A stretch of 22,560 nt of DNA from Euglena gracilis (lineage: Eukaryota; Euglenozoa; Euglenophyceae; Euglenales; Euglenaceae): contig CAAHFI011014983.1 in assembly GCA_900893395.1 (NCBI GenBank), positions 1 through 22,560 of the forward strand. Direction: 5' to 3'. Positions 9,036-17,470 of this stretch are shown in pieces; the stretch's first letter is position 1; each line of letters begins with the position of its first letter. The notes under the pieces were generated by a model, which made no database searches, was not told where the DNA came from, and saw only the letters and a list, made by a program, of their open reading frames with translations. A program made the position numbers and the translations under genes.

Positions 9036-9362
9036 ACCCTCTATCAACAAGGCCCAAACTCCCCACCTCACACCCCCCATTGGTTTCCCATCCACCTCAA
9101 AAAGCTTGGTTCCGGGTGGAAAATACAACTTTTTTGATGCCTTCCGAACAAGTTCCCTTACCCAACCTTTGCTCCAATCAGGTAAATGCAAATGGCATCA
9201 CAAGGGTCCTTTTGCAATTTCATTGCCACCTTTGGCCACAATGTCCAGGGGGGTTCAACCAAACCGTACCCCCCCTCCCCATGGTACCGCCAAAGCATTT
9301 TCCTTCTCGGTCAAATATGATGTGCACTGAGAATTTTGGGTAGAAGCAAAACAATCCACCTC
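9036..9362 (-). pseudogene. N6-adenine methyltransferase-like (Dam-like) domain (left)
   Basis: The start VDCFASTQNSQCTSY and the motif WLNPPWTLWPKVAMKL, followed by AICILPDWSKGWV and KKLYFPPGTKLFEVDGKPMG, match the pattern of the Dam-like domain found in DIRS-type retrotransposons and of phage N6-adenine methyltransferases. There an (N/D)PP(Y/W/F) motif is the catalytic site and an Asp-rich start begins the fold. Its role in retroelements is not known. In this element it directly follows the cytosine-methyltransferase-like domain and precedes the protease. Broken in this copy. The assignment rests on motif pattern only; a degenerate, non-catalytic fold is possible. Confidence 0.6.
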
Positions 9363-9574
9363 GGCCCTCCTTTGAAAATTCTCCTCAATCATTTGCACAA
9401 ATGAATTCCGAACGGCATAATCTTCACGCTTAAAGGAAAACTTTTCCTCCTTAAAATCAAGGGCCGAAAGAAGGTACTCGACCAATTTTTCAGGTACCCT
9501 CCATTTTTGTTGAGTGCTCACCCTCATTCCGTTTCCTCCCAATTGTTCTTTGTGAACCAAACCACCCCCCTCAC
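9363..9574 (-). CDS. Linker between the two methyltransferase-like domains (left)
   Basis: The open frame 9255-9935 runs from the cytosine-methyltransferase motifs through this linker into the start of the adenine-methyltransferase-like domain, so both belong to one protein. The linker contains a helix-like piece (VPEKLVEYLLSALDF) and a charged stretch. No known domain was recognised in it. Confidence 0.6.
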
Positions 9575-10330
9575 TCACAATCAAATGGGGGCAGGTTTTC
9601 CCATCACAAAGTTTGTCCTTCAAACTCAACAGATTTTCACTCCCCCAAATCCGAGTGGGCTTTTGATATCCCCAATCTGAAAATTGACAATAATCCACAT
9701 CGATGAAATTCAAATTTTGCACACAATGCCTTTTTGGCAAAAGTCCCGTTCGGGGATTTTCAATCCACCATAATTTGGGCTGAAAATATTCCACGATTTC
9801 CAAAGTTTTTGTCACAAGTTGGTCTGCCCACTCCAAATTTCTTTCTCCCACCGTCTTAGCACGACTATACTCCGTGCAAGGCACACTAGCCGTTATGACT
9901 TGGAAATATCCAGGGGGTATACTCGATACTCCCACTCTAGGATGTCCACGGGATGGGTTGGGTGAAAACCTGGGTTGATGTCCACCGAAATCACCTCATA
10001 ACCCTTTTCTCGCAAATAATTTCCCACTGAATTTTTCCCAGAAAAGAGGTCCAATGCCCTGGGAAATTTTCTGGCCCACTTTTTGTTTGAGGCCCGCCTA
10101 TTCCCACTCAAACAATCATAATAGTTTTGGCTTGGCATGTGGAATGGGGAGGGATGTGCACGCGAAAGGAATGGGAGGGGATTCGCTTCCCCCTCATACC
10201 TCCTTCGCCCGCCTCCGGGCCGTGCCTGCTCTCCTTGGCTCCGGGGGGTCTTGGCTTCTCGCTCCCTCACTCCATCACGCTGGGCTCGGCCAGCCCATTT
10301 GACTTCACTCCAAGCTCCGCTCCCGATCAT
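9575..10330 (-). pseudogene. C5-cytosine methyltransferase-like domain, start of pol (left)
   Basis: The AdoMet-binding motif I is ALDLFSGKNSVGNYLREKGY. Motif IV is VPCTEYSRAKT with the catalytic Pro-Cys. The motif VI equivalent is WWIENPRTGLL (ENP rather than the usual ENV), followed by VDYCQFSDWGYQKPTRIW. This set fits the short phage- and large-virus-like cytosine methyltransferases better than DNMT1, chromomethylase or DNMT3. No separate target-recognition domain is obvious. The frame begins with ATG at 10330, about 90 bases after the gag stop and in another frame, and the first 75 or so residues are an Arg/Gly/Glu-rich leader. The right copy keeps the same start. Broken in this copy. Confidence 0.75.
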
Positions 10331-10418
10331 TTCGTTTGTGGTAAGATGGTTGGTGGATTGGAGGTTACGGGTGGAAGGGTCGGGTTTAGAAGCTGGGTTG
10401 GGGTTTCACTGCCCGGGG

Positions 10419-10800
10419 TCATAAACCCCTGAAATTTTCTACCCCGGCATCCCTAAAGGCGAACAGGGGGGCCACCGTTGGTGTAGGGTTATTGTTATTG
10501 CCCTTCCCCCCTTTGGCACTAAAATTCTGGTCATAACCTTTGCCTCTCCCCCTTCCCTTACCACCCTTCCCCTTGTACCCCTGTTGGTTACCCCCATACC
10601 ATTGGGAGTTATTTGCCCCATGTCCCTGGGAATTATTCCCCCCTTTCCATTGGCTGCCCTTGCCATACGGCTGAAAATTGTTTCTGTTCCACGGGGCTTG
10701 TCTAGCAACATACGGCATTGTTGGTTGTGAGGGGGGTGGGATCCATTGTGCCCCCCCACCACCGGCCTTTGCACATTGGGTGGGTTCTCCACCGTTGAAA
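10419..10800 (-). CDS. gag: Gag C-terminal Gly/Lys/Asn-rich tail (left)
   Basis: The end of gag is a low-complexity basic tail: repeats of the type NNSQGHGANNSQWYGGN, then GKGGKGRGRGKGYDQNF. No CCHC zinc knuckle is visible, so the RNA-binding nucleocapsid role is probably taken by this RGG/GK-like tail. It ends in FRDAGVENFRGL. The right copy enters the window just inside the same end (22485-22560). It is part of a broken gag. Confidence 0.7.
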
Positions 10801-11371
10801 GCTTGAAGAATTGCTTGATGGCTGCACATTTGAAGATGAAACCGCAACAGATTGATCAGGTTTTGCTGTTTCGCTGATTTGTGATTTGCTTCTGGCTGGG
10901 GGAGGTGTCGTTGCCCTACCCGGGGTTGACCCAGGTGAACTCTTCCGACTCCCCGATTGCCTCCCCCCTCGATTTTCAGCACCCACCGACCTTGAACGCC
11001 TAAACCCTTGATAGCCTGGGGATGAAACAGAACTTTGTAAGGCGTCATGCTTGTTTCTGAGTGTCAACTTTGTTTTCACGAGGTTGAAAATATCCTCGGT
11101 GGTCAAAATTGGTTCAATTTCCTGAACCTGAAACAAAACGTTTGAATCGTCAAACTCTTTGCCATGAAAACTCTTGACTTTTTCATAGGCAGAAATGTCA
11201 GGGAAAATGATTTCAAATTCCCCCTCGTGAATTTCCGACACTTTTGTGGGTTTTTCCCAAGTATTCTCCCCAAGCTTTCCGAAACCATTTCTGAATTCCT
11301 ATTCCCTGGCACCTTCAGGCGTAAAGTTGGCTGATTATTCAGCCTCCTTTCCTCCTCATCTGAAACCCATT
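10801..11371 (-). pseudogene. gag: Gag linker, Ser/Pro/Arg-rich (left)
   Basis: Open frames here read as a folded-looking start (GEFEIIFPDISAYEKVKSFH) followed by a Ser/Arg/Pro/Gly-rich unstructured linker (SRKSSPGSTPGRATTPPPAR). The position between capsid-like and basic-tail parts suggests a Gag spacer. Broken. No known domain was recognised. Confidence 0.5.
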
Positions 11372-11868
11372 TTAGGATGAATGGGGAAGTTTCTGCAACA
11401 AAAGTCGTTTTGCTTCCCCCTCCCCGGCATCCTTAACCTTGCACTTGGCCATCTTGAAATTTGCCTGAAATTCAAGCCAGTGCTCAAGGGCTACTTTGCC
11501 CATATTAAAAAGGCTCACCTGCTGCCAATTTTGCCTTGCCCCAGATTCCTGATTCTGCGAAAATGTCATTTCCAGGTGACCCCACCCGGCATTAAAATTG
11601 ATCCCCCCTTCCTTGAGATGGAGCTTCAGAATTTTTTGCTCGTTTCGTCAAGACAATCCTCCAACAGAGCAATTTCAAATCATCACTGACCTCCCCCCCT
11701 CCAGAAGTCAGTTTCCGTAAAAATGCTTCCCAATCCTCTGAAAATTGCTGCCAATCCTGTGATTTCCCTGAAAATTTGGGTGCAATCAAATTTCTCATCA
11801 CATGCTGCAATGCTGGGTTTCCAACGCTTATGACTGGGGGTCGCTGGGGTGCCCCCCCAATGGCACAA
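11372..11868 (-). pseudogene. gag: Gag capsid-like domain (left)
   Basis: Two protein-like stretches resemble the Retrotrans_gag capsid pattern: FSGKSQDWQQFSEDWEAF near 11750-11790, and a downstream helical part with WQQVSLFNMGKVALEHWLEF near 11460-11530. In Ty3/gypsy the capsid domain typically starts with an F-x-G-x(3-5)-W motif, followed by Trp- and Leu-rich helices. This domain would build the virus-like particle. Broken in this copy. The right copy lies outside the window, so no comparison is possible. Confidence 0.55.
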
Positions 11869-11884
11869 ATGCCACTGACCTGAT

Positions 11885-12448
11885 TTATTGCAATTGCACC
11901 CCCTGTGAACTACTTGATGGTCTGCACCCGCCCAGGTCTACATCCCAGATTTCACATGGCATCATTGGGGTCACCCCCTTAATCCCGAAAATCCCAGATG
12001 ATTGAGCCGGTGACACCCCCTTAATGCCAAAAATCCCAGAATTCGGCTGATTTGTTGCCTTGGGCTGGGCCACTTCAGGTGCCTTGGGGTCAATTTGCTG
12101 TGTTTTTTCGGCTGAAATTTCCTGAACCCTCCCCTCCATGAAATCCAAACGAGTCTGCAAAGTTTGACACAGTTTTTGCAAACCCTCCCGTTGACTCTTT
12201 TCACGCTGAAAATCTGTCTGCATGTTCATTAAAACTGTGAAAAATTGCTGTTTCACTCGATTTTCAATGTCAGTTTGCAATTTTTCAAAATGTTCTTCCT
12301 TTTGGGTTTGCCTCAGCTTTTCATCCATCATTTGCACCATCATAATTTCCATCATTTTTCTGACCTGGGCTGCCATTTCCCTCCGAACTTCCAGTTGAAT
12401 TGTTGCTTCTGATTTTCCCAGCATTTCAACCACCTTATCCCAAGGCAC
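11885..12448 (-). CDS. gag: Gag coiled-coil segment with duplicated motif (left)
   Basis: A 187-codon stretch is strongly charged and Met/Gln/Glu-rich with heptad-like spacing over about residues 15-115, typical of a long coiled coil. After it the nonapeptide SGIFGIKGV occurs twice, about 13 residues apart, from a duplicated DNA unit (11969-11998 and 12009-12040). The tail is Ser/Gln-rich. It lies ahead of the capsid-like part, where an extended coiled coil is not standard for Ty3/gypsy. It is part of a broken gag. Confidence 0.6.
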   Translation of the reverse strand: MPWDKVVEMLGKSEATIQLEVRREMAAQVRKMMEIMMVQMMDEKLRQTQKEEHFEKLQTDIENRVKQQFFTVLMNMQTDFQREKSQREGLQKLCQTLQTRLDFMEGRVQEISAEKTQQIDPKAPEVAQPKATNQPNSGIFGIKGVSPAQSSGIFGIKGVTPMMPCEIWDVDLGGCRPSSSSQGVQLQ

Positions 12449-12546
12449 CTCCTGGCTTCCCAGAAATTTCTCAACTGCTGCGACCCTGCCCCCCAGAGCT
12501 TTGCTCTCGTTTCTAGTTGCTTCAAATCGCTGCTGAATTTCCTGGG

Positions 12547-13235
12547 TTAGGTCCCAAAACTTGACTTTGATTCCTCCCCCACCATTTTCAGCCCAGCAGC
12601 GATTTCAGCAAATTTTTTGTCCACCCCAGAGCATAGCTCACGATTTGCTTGTCGAATTGCCAAAATTTCCTTCTGAAAATCTGACTTAATTTGCTCAACA
12701 GAATGCAAACAAATTCCAACTTGCTCGACCAACCCACCTGGTGCAAACAATTTGTTTTGGACATCGTTTCCACGGCTCTCAAGTTGTGCCAGTTCACTGC
12801 CCAGAAAATCTCGTAACTTTTTCTCAAAATCATGAAATTTTCCTTCGATCTGCCTTTGAACTTCGATCCCCAAAAGTTGTTTGTGGCAGTTTGCAATGTT
12901 TTCAACTGCACTCCCCCCTCTTGGCACCGTAAAATAAATTGGCTGACTGATTGCTGAATTTGCTCCTGACTTTTTTGCTTTTCTTGCTCAAACTGGCTGC
13001 ACATTTCAGCCGTTCGTTTCTCCAAATTTTCATGGATGAATTGCAAAAGTTCTGCCTGTGCTCTGGCATTTTTTTCAGCCAAATTCTTCTCAAAATTTTC
13101 CAGCCGATTCTCAATTACGACCTGGGGGGGAATTATGCTCTCCCAGTTAGTTATGCTTCGGCTCAATTCCTGTAAATAGCAATCCACCCCATATGCCCAT
13201 TGGTCCCATGAGTCAAAATCATCACCCCCCATCAT
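12547..13235 (-). pseudogene. gag: Second gag coiled-coil segment (left)
   Basis: The frame starting at 13235 (MMGGDDFDSWDQWAYGVD) continues as a long helical stretch (ENRLENFEKNLAEKNARAQA, then EKQKSQEQIQQSVSQF), and a neighbouring frame (12547-12927) shows more of the same helical type. Gag of this element thus has a long coiled-coil-rich N-terminal half. No known domain was recognised beyond coiled coil. Broken. Confidence 0.5.
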
Positions 13236-14354
13236 CTGACAATTTGATTCGGGGGCTGTGGTTCAAAAACAGGGGGCTGAAAAACAGGTAATTCTGGTTC
13301 CATTTCCTCATCCCCCCTCATTTGCATGTTAGACCCTACTTGATTTAACAGCCCGGCTGGCCCCCCTATGGCCAGATTGCCAGATTCAGCTGTTAAAACT
13401 GCTGATGTTAAATTTTCAGGGGCTGGCTGTGTCGAAATTAACATCCCCTCGCTGGCTGTTAATCTACGGTTAACTGAAAATCTGTCCTCCAATAAAAGTA
13501 CAGGTTCACCCCCCTCGATCTGTGGAATTTGTGTCCCAAAATCTGGACACTGATTTCCAAACTGGCTGTGCAGCTGGGGGGTTTGCATCAGAAAACCGAA
13601 ATTCGCAGAAAATTCTGGCAATTTTGTTCAAGATTTTGATTTCTGGGTGGTACCCAGCCTGCTGCAATCAAAAAATCTTCCATTTCTCTCAACCGGTCTG
13701 GGTTTTGTACACCCTCCCCCTCCGTTTCACAGTCACTTTGATACGACGGGGGGGATTCTGCCCACTGAACCAGCTGATTTTCCCCTTCTGGCTGTGAATT
13801 TTCCCCCTGTGCAGTTATCATCCTTACGGGGACTGAGTTTTCAGGGCTAACCCCTGATTTTTCAGACGAGAAATCTGAATTATCATCTGAGGCAACCTGT
13901 GATTGTGTGTTAAATGACTGGGAGCTGGGAATTGAATTGAATTGAGATTGCTTTGAGATTGAAGATTGGCTGAGAGAAACTGCAGAAAAGCCTGAATGAT
14001 TCCAACCACTCAACCGATCAGTTGATTGAAACAACCCCTCAGATTCCACAGATTCTGCAGGTCTGACACCTGACTGCGGGGGCTGGTTTCTGAAAAATCT
14101 GCTGGCTGACCTGAAAAATTCTGTGATTCCACATTCACAGATTCAGCGACATTCGTGTTTGATTCTGAAAAATCTGTGACCATGCCAAAACTTTCAGCAA
14201 GTTTCCTGCTGGCTGTGCCATCAAAACTTTCCGTGTTTTCTGGGCTGAAAACTTTTTTGCCGACAGGGCTGGCAAAAACTTCTGTGATTGTCGTGTTCAG
14301 GGATTCTGAAAAGTCTTCACTGACAGGGTCAGTGAAGCAACCTCTGCTTACCAT
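13232..14354 (-). pseudogene. gag: Gag N-terminal Ser/Glu/Gln-rich region (left)
   Basis: This stretch reads as low-complexity protein rich in Ser, Glu, Gln, Asn and Phe, with recurring DFSES/FSE words (for example SEDFSES, ADFSETS, TDFSESN). The probable gag start is the ATG at 14352-14354, which straddles the LTR/primer-site junction. About 370 codons of such sequence come before the coiled coils. It has no similarity that I recognise. Broken into several frames. Confidence 0.5.
14336..14353 (-). promoter_or_regulatory. tRNA primer-binding site, initiator-Met-like
   Basis: On the element strand the sequence directly after the 5' LTR end (CTGAACA) is TGGTAAGCAGAGG. It matches the complement of the initiator-Met tRNA 3' end (TGGTA-GCAGAGG) apart from one extra A. 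Its exact abutment to the LTR end supports both the LTR boundary at 14354 and the minus-strand orientation. iMet priming is common in Ty3/gypsy elements. Confidence 0.75.
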
Positions 14355-15027
14355 GTTCAGGGCCGCACCCCCCTCCCGTGCCGGGGCCAGGCCAGGCCCC
14401 CCTCGCCGGGGTCCGTCCCCCCAGCCACCAGCCCGTGGGGGGGTGCGGGTGCCCCCGCCGGAACCGGGTTTTTTCCCAAAAATGGTGGGCTCAAGTCATT
14501 TTCGGGTGTTTCCCCCGGGTTCCCTCCCGGCTGGGACTCCCCGCGTAGGATCGGTAAACAACATTTCAAAAATTCCCCAAACTCCCATTGAAAACCTTTG
14601 GTGCTATCCTTCGAAATGTGGTTTGCCAACCCAAAAAATGCAAATAGCACAAAGAATGCCACACACCAACACCGATGTCCGGAAGTCCACACACACCGGA
14701 ATGGGTCAAAAAGGTGGCCGGAGGCGTCCGGCAGTTGGAAAATCCCCTGTCACTATTGAATCAATCCACTTCCACCGTAGAATTCAATACTTGTCAAATA
14801 TCCAAGAGATCTTGTGATTTGAATTCCGCTTCCAAAACTTCAACTTCGAATAATGGCCAATAAAAAAACCCACAAATGTCTGTGAAATGGGGATAATTAG
14901 CTACCTTTGGGGTTTTTGTTCAAACTCGAGAATGAATTGGAAGGTTTCCGAAAAGTGAATTTAAGCGCGCACTTAGCGATGTTGTGCGCGACTTTGAAAA
15001 ATGGTCCTTTGGGTGCTTCCCCCCCCC

Positions 15028-15055
15028 TAGACCGTTGACGACCCCCAACGGTCTA
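15028..15055. repeat. 10-bp stem hairpin, central LTR copy
   Basis: tagaccgttg (15028-15037) and caacggtcta (15046-15055), identical to the left LTR hairpin, with the loop also unchanged. Confidence 0.65.
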
Positions 15056-15299
15056 CACCCCCTCCCTTGCGACTTTAGTCGGACTCCGAAAAAAAAAAAT
15101 TGCAAAAGTCGCATTTTTGGGAAGCGGGGGGGGGATCGAAGATGAAACTCTTTGGAGAGAAATGAGGAACCGGATAAACAAACAGGCCTATGCCCCTCTC
15201 AAAAACTCAGAACCTACATTGTATGTCAACCCATACAATGTGTTCACCATGTTCCAACCGAGCACATAAAATCCTCATGATGCCACCCAAAAAAATGCG

Positions 15300-15302
<3 letters not shown>

Positions 15303-15358
<56 letters not shown>

Positions 15359-15362
15359 TGTG
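15303..15362. repeat. (GT)n microsatellite, central LTR
   Basis: About 60 bp of GT with one interruption near its end. It is roughly 100 bp shorter than in the left LTR. Confidence 0.95.
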
Positions 15363-15879
15363 CATGCGTCCAACTCCTCCTTCAATCGCCTTCAAGTCCA
15401 AATCTGAAGTCCGTTCCCAATGGAAAAATGGGCAAGGGGGACTTTCTTCACATCCTTGGCACATGCCCCCCCCAACCATTTGTTCTTGCGACCATGTGCG
15501 AATGAAACGGGCAGCATTTCCTCCCTTTTTTGTCATCGTTGTGGGGGAAAATGTCCCCCCCCCTTGGAATGGTGTATCCCTCTCCAAAAACATAACTTGA
15601 AAATCCATGAGGGAAGACCCAACTTGAACCTACTTAACAATTTTTGGTGAAAAATGTGAGAGTGAATCAACCTTTGAAACCAAGAAGCGTCCTACTTGAT
15701 TGCAAAGGAAAAGAATTACAAAACCTCTCAACTCACCCGGTGAACAAAAAGGAATTGGTGTCACAAACAAAAGATTTGCTTCGGTCCAATGGAATCCTTG
15801 CCAAGGGAATGGCACATCACCCCCCCCTTTGCTCGGGGGAAAATCCATGGCCGCTCCTCATTTCCCAAGGGAAAAATTG

Positions 15880-16074
15880 CTTGCCCCCCTTTGGGGGTAA
15901 TGAAAAATTGCCCCCCCCCTTTCTTCCGGGGGGGTTAAAAATTCGCCCTCCCCCCCTCCGGGGGGAATAAAAATTCGCTCCCCCCCGGGGGAAAATAAAA
16001 TTCACCCTCCCCCCCTCCGGGGGAGTTGAAAAAAGGGGAGTTGAAAAATCGGCCTTCCCCCCCCGGGGGGGAAT
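15880..16074. repeat. C/G hairpin array, central LTR
   Basis: Same C-run/G-run units as 2750-2995, with the same A/T linkers but fewer or rearranged units. An agttgaaaaa linker is duplicated near 16024-16046. Confidence 0.75.
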
Positions 16075-16229
16075 GTGCTCAAAACTCAATCTCCTTGAAG
16101 GGCTCCAAAAAAAAATCGAAAAAAAATTCTTGTAAGCGTGTCTAAATGAATCCACAGGGGCTATGGCCATCCAAAGAATCTCTCACTCTCCCTACTTAAT
16201 TTTTTGGTCTTGGGATTTTCCAACCGCCG

Positions 16230-16637
16230 ATGGGGTATATGCGTGCGTGGGGGAAGGGATGTGTGGGGGAAGGGAGGAGTAACGGTTATAAATGAGGTGC
16301 GAATCGTTGATGTAAAGGTAGCGGTAGGGGTGAAACGAGCCTCCTCCGTACCGCCGCCGACGTTCTTCCCGTGGAGGTGTCGATGTTGGTAGAGATTGGT
16401 GTGCGATGTCGGTGTGGTGGTGTAGAGGTGATGGAGGCGGCAAATGTAGCGATGTCGGAGGCGCGATCGTAGTTGCCGAGGGGACCCCCAACAACTTTCC
16501 TTCCTTCCTCCCATACCTTTGAAAGCATGCCCGCACGTAAATATTTACAAATATTTACAACGTCGGGGCTCCCGATGTGCTGGAGCTTCCCGGCTGCTTT
16601 CCTGAGACAAAGAGGCCAATATAAAACAATGACGCGG
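16230..16637 (-). promoter_or_regulatory. Diverged U3-side block of central LTR
   Basis: This short block replaces the 1.5 kb block of the left LTR. Only its ends align with the left copy: the ggggaaggga words at about 16250-16280 and, from about 16490, the cttccttcctccc stretch. A Thr/His/Pro-rich minus-strand frame (16192-16536) resembles the Thr-rich start seen at 4272-4372. No zinc-knuckle part is present. Confidence 0.45.
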
Positions 16638-16738
16638 GCAAGCTAAGCAAAATAACGTGTGCACATGTGTGCACGCAAAACAAAATGACGCGTGTGTGTA
16701 TGTGCGCAAAGCAAAATGAATGTATGTGAATGTGCCCG
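16638..16738 (-). repeat. U3 tandem repeats, central LTR
   Basis: Units at 16638-16675, 16676-16706 and 16707-16738 of the caaa(g/a)caaaatga type with TG-rich tails, parallel to 4585-4704. Confidence 0.55.
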
Positions 16739-16914
16739 CACACAAAAGACATGTGCACGTACAAAATGGAGGATAGAAATGAGCGGAGGAGCGTGAAACA
16801 AGGCCCCCCGGTGCCGCACGGCACTTGGCCCCGTTCCACCTCCCAGAGCTTCTAAAAATTGAGCTCACCGTGAAAAATCCAAAAGAAAACAAATTGAGCC
16901 TCAATGAAATTGGC

Positions 16915-17470
16915 TCACAAAGATTTTTGAAGCTCCCCCATTAAATTCACCTTCAAATTTTTGTGTGCACAATACCGAACCAATCATGGCTAAACCGATG
17001 AATGAAATTTCCAATGGGTTCCCAGGTTTCTTCCCCCTCCTCATAACCAACCCACTTGGTGAGAAATTCCCACGTATCCCCCTTCCTACGGTGGGCCAAA
17101 ATTTTCTCAACCTCCCATTCATCGGGCATTGCCTCCTCCTCTTTTTCCGTCCGTTTGAAAAAATACAAAGGAACCCCTTTGCCAAAAACCGGTGGTTCCC
17201 TATACTCCTTGAGAAAACTTCGGTGTGTCTTAATTTGCACACCCGGTTTGGTTTCCACAACATAACTCCTCTCCCCTCCCGAGCTTTGACAACACCGGGA
17301 CCAATCCACCTCGAATTTAATTTTTCACCCGAACCCTCGGGTCGTTTGTACCACACATGGGTTCCAATTTTTAATGGTTCCATTTCTCTTCGACCTTGGT
17401 TAATCCTTTTAGCTTGGACCTCATGGGTGTGGTTTAAAACCTTTGCCACCGTTTCATCGATTAGCTTCAT
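16915..17470 (-). pseudogene. pol: Integrase C-terminal domain and chromodomain (right)
   Basis: Same order as the left copy: SH3-like part with KLNSRWIGPGVV, then EWEVEKIL and LTKWVGYEEGEETWEP of the chromodomain at about 16960-17125. The aromatic-cage residues are the same as in the left copy. Broken in this copy. Confidence 0.85.

Larger units (their letters stand above)
14354..16800 (-). mobile_element. Central LTR shared by both elements (2.45 kb)
   Basis: It starts with TGTTCAGG at 14354 and ends at gtgaaaca (16800). It is the 5' LTR of the left element, judged by the adjoining primer site and gag. It is equally the 3' LTR of the right element, judged by the adjoining G-rich tract and chromodomain. 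From 14354 to about 16230 it aligns closely with 1132 to about 3150; from there to about 16690 it is diverged and about 1.2 kb shorter than the left LTR, and the last 100 bp align closely again. Confidence 0.75.

Noticed and set aside
9036-9362. DIRS-type element with tyrosine recombinase
   Set aside because: A complete DDE integrase with HHCC finger, TG...CA LTRs and a tRNA primer site are present; no tyrosine recombinase motif was seen.
9036-10330. Host DNA methyltransferase gene or restriction-modification gene
   Set aside because: It is in the same orientation and position in both element copies, reads into the Dam-like domain, and the right copy joins that domain to the protease.
14354-16800. 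Solo LTR or nested insertion of one element into the other
   Set aside because: Both sides of this LTR continue directly into the expected internal sequence of the family, which fits a shared LTR in a tandem. No interrupted sequence resumes on the other side.
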